15,632 bases of DNA from JACKLD01 sp049297695 (lineage in GTDB: Bacteria; Pseudomonadota; Alphaproteobacteria; UBA2136; UBA6156): contig JBAQUT010000012.1 of assembly GCA_049297695.1 (NCBI GenBank), positions 1-15,632 of the forward strand. Direction: 5' to 3'. Both the position numbers and the translations under genes were made by a program. Of the stretch, positions 1 to 5,466 are shown in pieces; the stretch's first letter is position 1, and each line of letters opens with the position of its first letter. The notes under the pieces were generated by a model. That model ran no database searches. It saw only the letters and a program-made list of their open reading frames with translations, and was not told the DNA's origin.

Positions 1-195
1 GCGCTCCCCGCAGGCTTACCCCCCCATGGCCCGCCATTATCCCAGTTAAACAGGCCATTCCAATCCAGTGCGCGTGCTTTTTTCATAGCCGCCATGATAC
101 CCACCCCGCCCCGCCCGTCAACCAAAACACGACATGCTGCATATCCTATCGCCTCCCATCTTGCCAAACTCGTCAAACTGTGGTGTAGTGCATAC

Positions 196-420
196 ATGAA
201 CACACGTCCCGACACAAACACCTTCCTCGGCGCCCATCAAGTACGGGCTCCCCGCCTGCACGTTGTAGGCTCATCGTCCCGCGATTTAACAACCCCCAGC
301 GCCGAGTTCTTTGCCGCCGTGCACCAAGCATACCAAACCCCTCAAGAGCCATTACCCCCTCTGTACCGCGATACCCCCCCTTCTATTTTCGCCCGTAAAC
401 CCGAAGGTAGTGGCCGCTAA
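196..420 (+). CDS. hypothetical small protein, first of an overlapping pair
   Basis: Not recognised. From ATG 196 this gives 74 residues with no membrane segment and a proline-rich second half ending in a basic KPEGSGR. The same frame stays open upstream through an ATG at 94 and to the window edge, so the protein could be longer. I prefer 196 because the residues before it are low-complexity and no ribosome-binding site precedes 94. The stop TAA (418-420) overlaps the next gene's ATG as TAATG, the usual sign of translational coupling and the best evidence that both frames are real. GTGGTGTAGTG sits just upstream (180-190) and recurs before asnB. In another frame the first 49 bases read as a possible C-terminus of an earlier gene ending at TAA 47-49. 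No function is inferred. Confidence 0.42.
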   Translation: MNTRPDTNTFLGAHQVRAPRLHVVGSSSRDLTTPSAEFFAAVHQAYQTPQEPLPPLYRDTPPSIFARKPEGSGR

Positions 421-701
421 TGAGCCTACCTACATCCACCTCCGAAGATATGAACCTGCTGGCAACATATATTCCCAGCAACCATATTACCCCCGAACTT
501 CTTGATAAACTGGCAAACCCTTTCAATCCGTTTCCAACATATCTCTATACGGATACCACAACGCTAGAAACCATTCTAAAGCCCGCCGCACGCCGCATAG
601 TAAATGCCATGAATGCAACATGCCCAGTCGCAGAAGATCTGTATCGCGGCTCCCTCGAATTATCCCCCAACCTCCGCAAAGCGGCTGGCCTCGACCGTTA
701 A
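420..701 (+). CDS. hypothetical small protein, coupled second gene
   Basis: This 93-residue protein is not recognised. The sequence looks like a soluble, mainly helical protein (for example LLDKLANPFNPF near residues 22-33, then a run through ETILKPAARRIVNAMNA) with one cysteine and no signal peptide or membrane segment. Its ATG shares a base with the upstream stop codon, and GAAGGTAG (about 403-410) is a plausible but distant Shine-Dalgarno, so translation probably depends on the preceding gene. It ends 9 bp before the convergent fabG stop, leaving no room for a separate terminator. The balanced amino acid composition supports a real gene; its role is unknown. Confidence 0.55.
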   Translation: MSLPTSTSEDMNLLATYIPSNHITPELLDKLANPFNPFPTYLYTDTTTLETILKPAARRIVNAMNATCPVAEDLYRGSLELSPNLRKAAGLDR

Positions 702-710
702 AGATATCCC

Positions 711-1436
711 CTACACATACATCCCGCCATTCACATGCACGGTGCTGCCGGTAATGTAGCCCGCCTCACGGCTGGCCAAAAACGCCACGGCCGAGGCCAC
801 ATCGTCCGGGCTTCCAAACCGTTGGGCAGGAATGGATTTTTGAATGTTTTCTTTAATAGCTTCCGGCACGGCATCCGTCATGTCGGTGGCAATAAACCCA
901 GGGGCCACACAGTTCACAGTCACCCCTTTGCGGGCTGTTTCTTTGGCTAAAGCCTTTGTAAAACCAGTAAGCCCCGCCTTGGCCGTGGCGTAGTTGGTTT
1001 GCCCCACGTTGCCCGTGTGGGCGATAATGCTGGTAATGTTGATAATCCGCCCAAACCCCTTGCTGCTCATGGCGGGGTACAAGGCACGGGTCAACGCCAC
1101 CACGCGGTCCAAGTTTACGGTCAATACGTCATCCCATTGGTCGGCTTTTTGCCGCACAAACAAAGCATCCCGCGTAATGCCGGCGTTGTTCACCACAATA
1201 TCCACGGCCCCTGCCTCCGCAGCCAGTTTGGCAATGCTCTCGGGTTGCATCAGGTCGGCCACAATCACGCGGGCGCCGCCCAGTTCATCCGCCACTTGCT
1301 CCAGCTTGGCTTGGTTGGTGCCATGGATAATCACCTGCGCCCCATTCGCCTTCAGCCGCAACGCGGTGGCCCGCCCAATCCCACGGCTTCCCCCCGTTAC
1401 CAAGGCTGTCAAACCTGTCAAATCACCAAAGCTCAT
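711..1436 (-). CDS. fabG: 3-oxoacyl-[acyl-carrier-protein] reductase FabG
   Basis: This is the NADPH-dependent reductase of type II fatty acid synthesis, turning 3-oxoacyl-ACP into 3-hydroxyacyl-ACP in the cytoplasm. The 241 residues form a classical short-chain dehydrogenase. The cofactor loop TGGSRGIG is at 14-21 and NNAG at 83-86. The catalytic tetrad is Asn109, Ser136, Tyr149 and Lys153 (YATAK), and the PGFIATDM substrate-loop signature is at 179-186. The start is placed at ATG 1436 because AAGGAG lies 7 nt upstream; a TTG at 1442 is in frame but too close to that site. It follows fabD on the same strand, separated by a terminator, so it probably has its own promoter. acpP and fabF, often next in such clusters, are not in the remaining 700 bp downstream. 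Confidence 0.96.
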   Translation of the reverse strand: MSFGDLTGLTALVTGGSRGIGRATALRLKANGAQVIIHGTNQAKLEQVADELGGARVIVADLMQPESIAKLAAEAGAVDIVVNNAGITRDALFVRQKADQWDDVLTVNLDRVVALTRALYPAMSSKGFGRIINITSIIAHTGNVGQTNYATAKAGLTGFTKALAKETARKGVTVNCVAPGFIATDMTDAVPEAIKENIQKSIPAQRFGSPDDVASAVAFLASREAGYITGSTVHVNGGMYV

Positions 1437-1514
1437 CAGCAACTCCTTACATTTACCCTCGCAACCTGCCCCTAACCATCCTTATGGTCAAGAAGCACTC
1501 CTTTTTCTGTGCAT

Positions 1515-1544
1515 TTTTCATGTGCATTTTGATTTTTGTATGAT
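1515..1544 (+). promoter_or_regulatory. candidate sigma70-type promoter for the small RNA/ORF unit
   Basis: A -10-like TATGAT lies at 1539-1544, with a weak -35-like TTTTCA at 1515-1520 and an 18-nt spacer. Transcription would begin near 1551, just before the first arm of the long hairpin that starts at 1556. The surroundings are T-rich. The -10 match is good and the -35 match poor, so this is an inference from position and motif only. Confidence 0.4.
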
Positions 1545-1606
1545 ATTAAACAAGGGCCGTAAGGCATGACTCACGCTGAAGAGCAACCTAAAGAAAGGTG
1601 AATGTC

Positions 1607-1684
1607 ATGACCCTCTACGGCATCGTGACGTTCTCGTGGGGTAACCTGAAACTTTGTTTCAGTCTTACCTACGCGAAACGTTAA
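1607..1684 (+). CDS. possible 25-residue small protein or leader peptide
   Basis: The frame reads MTLYGIVTFSWGNLKLCFSL followed by TYAKR and TAA. It is hydrophobic and aromatic with a basic end, the sort of composition seen in small membrane-associated or leader peptides. AAAGGTG (1594-1600) is a fair Shine-Dalgarno 6 nt before the ATG, and the terminator stem begins 5 bases after the stop. The Shine-Dalgarno core AGGT can pair with ACCT (1586-1589), and the ATG lies in the GTCATG arm of hairpin 1, so translation would be occluded unless the RNA is remodelled. Much of the ORF also forms hairpin 2. It could simply be a chance frame inside a structured RNA. Confidence 0.3.
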   Translation: MTLYGIVTFSWGNLKLCFSLTYAKR

Positions 1685-1715
1685 CAAAAAAACCCCTCGT
1701 TAGCGCGAGGGGTTT
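1685..1715 (-). terminator. rho-independent terminator, strongest on the minus strand
   Basis: AAACCCCTCG (1690-1699) pairs with CGAGGGGTTT (1706-1715) around a 6-nt loop. Read on the minus strand the stem is followed by a run of T (from A at 1686-1692), ending fabD transcription. On the plus strand it is followed by a weaker T-rich stretch and could also end the candidate small RNA, making it bidirectional. Confidence 0.85.
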
Positions 1716-1777
1716 AGTTATTTCGAGCAACCACCAAAAGGTGATACACCCCTTATACCCCAACTTAACTCAATCCG

Positions 1778-2716
1778 TCAAGCCAACTGTTCCAACCACC
1801 CGTCCACCGCCTTGGGGCTTTCCAGCGCCACCGCCGCCAACCGACTATCACACCGCCCCGCAAGGCCGCTCAACACTTTCCCAACCCCCAACTCGGCTAC
1901 CTGAGTTACCCCTTGCTCGGCTAGCAACACCATGCTCTCGCGCCACCGCACAGGCTGGGTAATTTGCGCCACCAAGTTCCTCTCCACCTCCGCCACATTT
2001 TGCGCTACGGACGCCGTAGCGTTCATCACCACAGGCACGGCAAGAGGCTTAAGGGGGTGCTCGGCCAAAAATGCTTCTACGGCGGCGGCGGCAGGCTTCA
2101 TAGCTGGGGTATGGAACGGCCCCGCCACGTTCAACCGAATCACTTTCCGTGCTCCCAAGCTTTTAGCCAGTTCCTCTCCCCATGCCAAGCCTTCCAAAGT
2201 GCCGGATAGAATCATCTGCCCTTCAGCATTGTCATTGGCCATAAAAACCTGAGCTTGGCTCGCTGAAGCCTTGGCGAAAGCGGCCAAGTTCAGGTTGCTC
2301 AGCCCCATCACCGCCGCCATCCCCCCCTGCCCTGCAGGCACAGCCCGCGTCATAGCCTCACCTCTCAGGCGCACCATCCGCAAAGCGGTAGGAAGGTCCA
2401 CCCCCCCTGCCGCCGCCACCGCCGTGTACTCCCCCAAACTATGCCCTGCCATGTAAGTTACCAAATCGTTCAAAGTCTTGCCCGTAGCTTTCCGCACATA
2501 CTCCGCCGCCGCATACCCTGCTACCAACAAGGCAGGCTGAGCGTTGTGGGTCAACCGCAAGTCATCCTCCGGCCCTTCCCGCATCAGGCGGCTTAGGTTC
2601 ATCCCCAACGTCTCATCCGCCAGCTCAAACAGGTGTTTGGTGGCAGCATCCTCCATAAACCCCACCCCCATGCCGGGGGTTTGGCTGCCTTGGCCGGGGA
2701 ACAGGAAGGCTTTCAT
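1778..2716 (-). CDS. fabD: malonyl-CoA:ACP transacylase FabD
   Basis: FabD moves the malonyl group from coenzyme A to acyl carrier protein, supplying the extender unit for fatty acid synthesis. The 312 residues match the usual family length. The N-terminal GQGSQ loop is at 8-12, the nucleophile Ser93 is in GHSLGE (91-96), Arg118 in VRLRGE is placed to bind the malonyl carboxylate, and His202 in GPFHT (199-203) completes the dyad. No clear Shine-Dalgarno precedes the ATG. Instead, the upstream 85-codon gene ends two bases before it (TAA-GC-ATG), so translation is probably coupled. A terminator lies about 60 bp downstream, separating it from fabG. Confidence 0.96.
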   Translation of the reverse strand: MKAFLFPGQGSQTPGMGVGFMEDAATKHLFELADETLGMNLSRLMREGPEDDLRLTHNAQPALLVAGYAAAEYVRKATGKTLNDLVTYMAGHSLGEYTAVAAAGGVDLPTALRMVRLRGEAMTRAVPAGQGGMAAVMGLSNLNLAAFAKASASQAQVFMANDNAEGQMILSGTLEGLAWGEELAKSLGARKVIRLNVAGPFHTPAMKPAAAAVEAFLAEHPLKPLAVPVVMNATASVAQNVAEVERNLVAQITQPVRWRESMVLLAEQGVTQVAELGVGKVLSGLAGRCDSRLAAVALESPKAVDGWLEQLA

Positions 2717-2718
2717 GC

Positions 2719-2976
2719 TTAAAGCATAGCATCTCGTTCAGGGCTAGCTTTACGTTTCTTTCTTTTTTGAGATACAAGCGAAAACTGGCATTCTGCCATA
2801 ACTCGAAGGCTTCCATCCATACTTTTAGCCACAACACCTGATAAATTTTTAACAAAATCAAGAAGTTTATCAGCATCAACACCATGCTCAGGAGGCGTGG
2901 TTGCAGTATTGTTCAAACCCTTATTGCGTCGTCCGCCCAACGGCTCAATAAAAAAATCTCCTTTATCATAAGTCAT
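2719..2976 (-). CDS. hypothetical 85-residue protein coupled to fabD
   Basis: Not recognised. The protein is soluble and polar, with no signal peptide. The middle (about 34-52, DADKLLDFVKNLSGVVAKS) looks helical and the C-terminus is strongly basic (KKRKASPERD). The chosen ATG has GGGG 7-8 nt upstream within AAGGAAAGGGG. The same frame is open further upstream to 3039, but that stretch overlaps the promoter region. The stop is two bases from the fabD ATG, and a TTGACA-type promoter lies just upstream, so it appears to be the first gene of the fabD transcript. The coding sequence is visibly more AT-rich than fabD. No function can be assigned. Confidence 0.6.
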   Translation of the reverse strand: MTYDKGDFFIEPLGGRRNKGLNNTATTPPEHGVDADKLLDFVKNLSGVVAKSMDGSLRVMAECQFSLVSQKRKKRKASPERDAML

Positions 2977-3002
2977 TATGTATCCCCTTTCCTTGAAAAA
3001 CA

Positions 3003-3032
3003 TACATACCCCACCCCTTTCCCCCTTGTCAA
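3003..3032 (-). promoter_or_regulatory. candidate promoter of the small gene-fabD unit
   Basis: On the minus strand a perfect TTGACA (3032-3027) is followed after 18 nt by TATGTA (3008-3003), a modest -10. Transcription would begin about 20 nt before the 85-codon gene. The -35 shares six of its bases with the divergent rpsF -35. Confidence 0.5.
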
Positions 3033-3054
3033 ACCCCACAAACTACGCCATAAG
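3026..3054 (+). promoter_or_regulatory. candidate promoter of the rpsF operon
   Basis: TTGTCA (3026-3031, 5 of 6 to the -35 consensus) and CATAAG (3049-3054, 4 of 6 to TATAAT) are separated by 17 nt. Predicted initiation near 3061 would give a leader of about 100 nt before rpsF. Confidence 0.5.
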
Positions 3055-3060
3055 GCGCTG

Positions 3061-3136
3061 TCTAGCCGCAAGGCTGGCACCAAACCTGCTCACATTTCAT
3101 GTGGGCGAAACCCTACAAAGCCTTGGCAAAGTAGGG
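3061..3136 (+). promoter_or_regulatory. structured 5' leader of rpsF, candidate autoregulatory site
   Basis: Three hairpins line up between the predicted start of transcription and the rpsF ribosome-binding site: AGCC-GCAA-GGCT (3064-3075, a GNRA-type tetraloop), CACAT-TTC-ATGTG (3091-3103) and CCCTAC (3111-3116) with GTAGGG (3131-3136). In several bacteria the S6:S18 complex represses its own operon by binding an rpsF leader that presents a CCG element. A CCG is present at 3066-3068, but I cannot confirm that the structure matches that motif. Confidence 0.4.
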
Positions 3137-3160
3137 CTAACCAAAGGAAAGGAAACGCAT

Positions 3161-3523
3161 ATGGCGTTTTACGAACTTACGTATGTTCTGCGTCCCGACG
3201 TGCCCACCCAGCACGTGGATGCCACCACCACCAAAATCAGCGATGTTATCAAAAAGGCCAAAGGCAAGGTTGTGAAAACCGAGCAATGGGGCCTGCGTAC
3301 GCTGGCTTACACCATTAAAAAGCACAAAAAGGGCTATTACACCCACCTCGGCATTTCCATGCCCGGCGAAGGCTTGCCCGAAGTTGAAAACGTGCTGAAA
3401 CTGTCGGAAGACATCATCCGTTTCATGACCGTACGCGTGGACGAGCTCTCCAAAGACCCCTCCGCCGTGATGAAGGCCAAAACCCGCGCGTCTGCCGAAC
3501 ACGGCGACGAAGCCCAAGCCTAA
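3161..3523 (+). CDS. rpsF: 30S ribosomal protein S6
   Basis: S6 binds the central domain of 16S rRNA as a heterodimer with S18. The 120 residues begin with the typical MAFYELTYVLRPD and contain the family core WGLRTLAYTIKKHKKGYY (43-60) and the FMTVRVDE strand (88-95). The C-terminal tail after residue 100 (KAKTRASAEHGDEAQA) is charged and likely disordered, a common variation. The start at ATG 3161 is supported by AAAGGAAAGGA just upstream; the same frame is open back to 2978 but that segment is leader. It heads the rpsF-rpsR-rplI operon, 23 bp before rpsR. Confidence 0.97.
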   Translation: MAFYELTYVLRPDVPTQHVDATTTKISDVIKKAKGKVVKTEQWGLRTLAYTIKKHKKGYYTHLGISMPGEGLPEVENVLKLSEDIIRFMTVRVDELSKDPSAVMKAKTRASAEHGDEAQA

Positions 3524-3546
3524 GCGACAGATAGGAGACACACACC

Positions 3547-4062
3547 ATGGCACTTGAACAACTCCCACCCCAGAAGAAATTCGTCAAGGGTAAGGGCAAA
3601 GGCAAAGGTAAATTCGGCGACCGCAAACCCCGCGAACGCGACGAGTTTAAAACCGGCGGCCGTTACCAACCCAAATTGTTAGGCAAATCGTACTTCCAAC
3701 GCAAAAAAGGCTGCCCGTTCAGCGGCCCCAAAGCGCCAAAAATCGATTACAAAGACGTGCGCCTGCTGCAACGTTATTTGTCCGACTACGGCAAAATGTT
3801 GGCCCGCCACACCAGCGGTGTTAGCTCGGTGAAGCAACGCGAACTCTCTCAAGCTGTAAAACGCGCCCGTATGTTGGCCTTGCTGCCCTACGCCGCCATT
3901 ACCAGCGAGAAGGACGAACGCCGTGCCGAACGCGCCCGCGAACGTAACCGCGAAGGTGGACGCGAAGGCCGTGAAGGCTTTGACCGCGGTCCCCGCGCAC
4001 CCCGTGGCGACCGCCCCGACCGTGCCGCACCTGCCTCCGCCCCTGTAACCGCTGCCGAATAA
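3547..4062 (+). CDS. rpsR: 30S ribosomal protein S18 with long N- and C-terminal extensions
   Basis: S18 pairs with S6 on the 30S platform. The conserved core spans about residues 47-117 (KSYFQRKKGCPFSG, DYKDVRLLQRYLSDYGKML, SVKQRELSQAVKRARMLALL and PYA). At 171 residues the protein is about twice the usual 75-90. The N-terminal extension carries a KGKGKGKGK run (14-22). The C-terminal extension of about 50 residues is rich in Arg, Glu and Gly (RERNREGGREGREGFDRG), then Ala/Pro. Both look disordered and RNA-binding-like. The ATG has AGGAGA about 10 nt upstream, and no internal start looks better. The gene ends 11 bp before rplI, whose Shine-Dalgarno abuts its stop. Identity is certain; what the tails do is unknown. 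Confidence 0.95.
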   Translation: MALEQLPPQKKFVKGKGKGKGKFGDRKPRERDEFKTGGRYQPKLLGKSYFQRKKGCPFSGPKAPKIDYKDVRLLQRYLSDYGKMLARHTSGVSSVKQRELSQAVKRARMLALLPYAAITSEKDERRAERARERNREGGREGREGFDRGPRAPRGDRPDRAAPASAPVTAAE

Positions 4063-4073
4063 GGAGAATCCCT

Positions 4074-4538
4074 ATGGCAACTCACACTCAAGTTATCCTG
4101 ATGGAAGGCATCCACGGCGTCGGCACAGTCGGCCAAGTGGTGCGCGTCAAATCCGGCTTTGCCCGTAACTTTTTGCTGCCCCGCAAGCTTGCCTTGCTGG
4201 CCAACAAACTGAACGTGGCCAAAGTTGAAGCCCAAAAAAGCGAACTGGAAGCCAAAAACGCCGCGTCCCGCAAGGCCGCGGAAGCTGAAGCTGGTAAGTT
4301 CAAAGACCTGAAACTGGTGATTACCCGCCACGCCAGCGAAACCGGCCAACTGTACGGCAGCGTGAAAGCACGCGACTTTGCCGACGAACTGGCCAGCAAA
4401 GGCCTGAAGGTCGAGCCCAGCCAAATCATCCTCACCGACGCCGTGAAGATGGTGGGCGAGCATACCATCCGCGCCGCCTTGCACGCCGAGGTGCTGCTGA
4501 GCATCCCTGTTACGGTGCAACGCAAAACCGAAATCTAA
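4074..4538 (+). CDS. rplI: 50S ribosomal protein L9
   Basis: L9 binds 23S rRNA at the base of the L1 stalk. The 154 residues are close to the family norm. The N-terminal domain carries the signature from GTVGQVVRVKSGFARNFLLP (17-36). Next comes the long connecting helix (about 42-75, rich in Ala, Glu and Lys), then the C-terminal rRNA-binding domain with ETGQLYGSV (89-97) and the closing strand SIPVTVQ (143-149). AAGGAG lies 7 nt before the ATG. It is the last gene of the ribosomal operon, followed by a terminator. Confidence 0.97.
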   Translation: MATHTQVILMEGIHGVGTVGQVVRVKSGFARNFLLPRKLALLANKLNVAKVEAQKSELEAKNAASRKAAEAEAGKFKDLKLVITRHASETGQLYGSVKARDFADELASKGLKVEPSQIILTDAVKMVGEHTIRAALHAEVLLSIPVTVQRKTEI

Positions 4539-4558
4539 GGTTCATTCGGTTGTTACCC

Positions 4559-4579
4559 AACGCCCCTACGGGGGCGTTT
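4559..4579 (+). terminator. terminator of the rpsF-rpsR-rplI operon
   Basis: AACGCCCC (4559-4566) pairs with GGGGCGTT (4571-4578) around TACG, giving 8 pairs, followed by a short T-rich tail (TGTTGT). It begins 20 bp after the rplI stop. Confidence 0.8.
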
Positions 4580-4597
4580 GTTGTGGAGGCATACCTG

Positions 4598-4626
4598 TTG
4601 ACGCCCTCTTCCCCTCCATCTACCTT
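4598..4626 (+). promoter_or_regulatory. weak candidate promoter for the 4651 gene
   Basis: TTGACG (4598-4603) is followed by a 17-nt spacer and TACCTT (4621-4626). The -35 is good and the -10 poor. It lies between the ribosomal terminator and the next gene, where a promoter would be needed. Confidence 0.3.
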
Positions 4627-4650
4627 AACAACCAACAAAGGAGCCACCCC

Positions 4651-4908
4651 ATGTTCAAAATCCTCTCCAGCCTCATCACCCTCGCCATCCTGGGTTGGGT
4701 TGTATTGTTCTTCTCCGGCAAAGCGGTTCTGTTCAACGAAAGTACCCCCACCCAAAACGGCATGATGCAAACCTTCACCTGCCAGTATTTTGACGGCATG
4801 AAGGTGCTCACCAAAGACCAGATTTACTCCGACATCCCCCTCGTGGGCCAAGTGGGCAGCGCCCGTTGCCCCCGCCTGATTACGGTGGATGGCACCGCCC
4901 CGCAGTAA
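4651..4908 (+). CDS. small membrane-anchored protein of unknown function
   Basis: The protein has 85 residues. One hydrophobic segment (about 4-22) sits at the N-terminus, consistent with an inner-membrane anchor or uncleaved signal, followed by about 60 residues that would face the periplasm. The soluble part has exactly two cysteines (Cys44 in FTCQYF and Cys73 in ARCPRL), which could form a disulphide. AAAGGAG about 8 nt upstream of the ATG is an excellent ribosome-binding site, so the gene is very likely real. Its stop is one base before the ATG of the following deoxyribosyltransferase-like gene, so the two are cotranscribed and probably translationally coupled. I do not recognise a named family. 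Confidence 0.7.
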   Translation: MFKILSSLITLAILGWVVLFFSGKAVLFNESTPTQNGMMQTFTCQYFDGMKVLTKDQIYSDIPLVGQVGSARCPRLITVDGTAPQ

Positions 4909-4909
4909 C

Positions 4910-5338
4910 ATGCTGCTGTACATGGCCGCCCCCTTGTTTAACCCCATGGAGCGGGAGCGCAACCTAGCGTTGGACATAACCTTACGCGAATGGGGGTATG
5001 ATACCTTCCTTCCCCAGCGGGATGGCGAACTTTCCTACACGTCCTTACAAACCGAAGCCGATATCACCACGGTACGTACCCGTATTTTCCACAAAGATGT
5101 TCACGCCATCAAAACATGCGATGCCGTTATAGCGCTGTTAGATGGCCGCGTGCCCGATGAAGGCCTGTGTGTGGAACTTGGCATGGCCTACGCCTGGAAC
5201 AAACCGTGTGTTGGTTACAAAACCGATGCCCGAGGTTTGGACGCGTACGGGGATAGCCTCATGATCGATGGCTGTCTCACTGTTGGAAAAACGAGCACCT
5301 TGGAAGGCTTAAAAAGCCTTTTAGCTCAAATAGGTTAA
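4910..5338 (+). CDS. nucleoside 2-deoxyribosyltransferase-like protein
   Basis: Members of this family break or exchange the glycosidic bond of (deoxy)nucleosides or nucleotides in salvage or clean-up. The 142 residues follow the family pattern: an N-terminal LYMAAPLF (3-10, compare Y-x-A-G-P-L-F), a central DAVIALLDGR (71-80), and DEGLCVELGMAYAWNKPCVG (83-102), which matches the acidic D-x-G-x-x-x-E-L-G-x-A stretch carrying the catalytic glutamate (Glu89 here). The first glycine of the usual AGPLF is alanine. The start at 4910 is one base after the previous stop and there is no independent Shine-Dalgarno; an in-frame upstream ATG at 4889 overlaps the previous gene. A terminator follows within 30 bp. 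The exact substrate cannot be read from sequence. Confidence 0.75.
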   Translation: MLLYMAAPLFNPMERERNLALDITLREWGYDTFLPQRDGELSYTSLQTEADITTVRTRIFHKDVHAIKTCDAVIALLDGRVPDEGLCVELGMAYAWNKPCVGYKTDARGLDAYGDSLMIDGCLTVGKTSTLEGLKSLLAQIG

Positions 5339-5366
5339 CCCTCACGCAACACCCCCCAAAAAAACT

Positions 5367-5387
5367 TGCCCCTCGGGGCATTTTTTT
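5367..5387 (+). terminator. rho-independent terminator after the deoxyribosyltransferase-like gene
   Basis: TGCCC (5367-5371) and GGGCA (5376-5380) form a 5-bp stem with a CTCG tetraloop, followed by seven T (5381-5387). Confidence 0.8.
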
Positions 5388-5466
5388 CTTGCATCCTACC
5401 CCCCATGCCCCATATTCCCCTTGTTCCGTTCTCGACCACCTGCCCTAAAGGTAAGGCACGGTAAGT

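Larger units (their letters stand above)
1551..1716 (+). ncRNA. candidate structured RNA with embedded 25-codon ORF
   Basis: Three consecutive helices can be drawn by hand. Hairpin 1: GCCGTA (1556-1561), AGG (1562-1564) and CATGAC (1565-1570) pair with TACGGC (1616-1621), CCT (1612-1614) and GTCATG (1604-1609), giving 15 pairs broken only by 1-nt and 2-nt bulges. Hairpin 2: CTGAAAC (1646-1652) pairs with GTTTCAG (1656-1662), extended outward by GGTAA/TTACC, CGTG/TACG and CGTT/AACG to 1629-1680. Helix 3 is the terminator stem at 1690-1715. A promoter-like box precedes and a terminator follows, so a discrete transcript of about 165 nt is plausible. It does not match the layout of 6S, SRP, tmRNA or the common riboswitches as I know them. 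The helices are partly self-symmetric, so the minus strand (a fabG leader) is an alternative. Confidence 0.45.

Noticed and set aside
994..1569. 191-codon plus-strand frame opposite fabG
   Set aside because: It is antisense to a certain gene, has odd composition and no ribosome-binding site.
1572..1603. Hammerhead ribozyme-like CTGAAGA followed by GAA
   Set aside because: CTGAAGA fits the core, but the expected stem II does not abut it and GAAA is replaced by GAAT, so the core cannot be completed.
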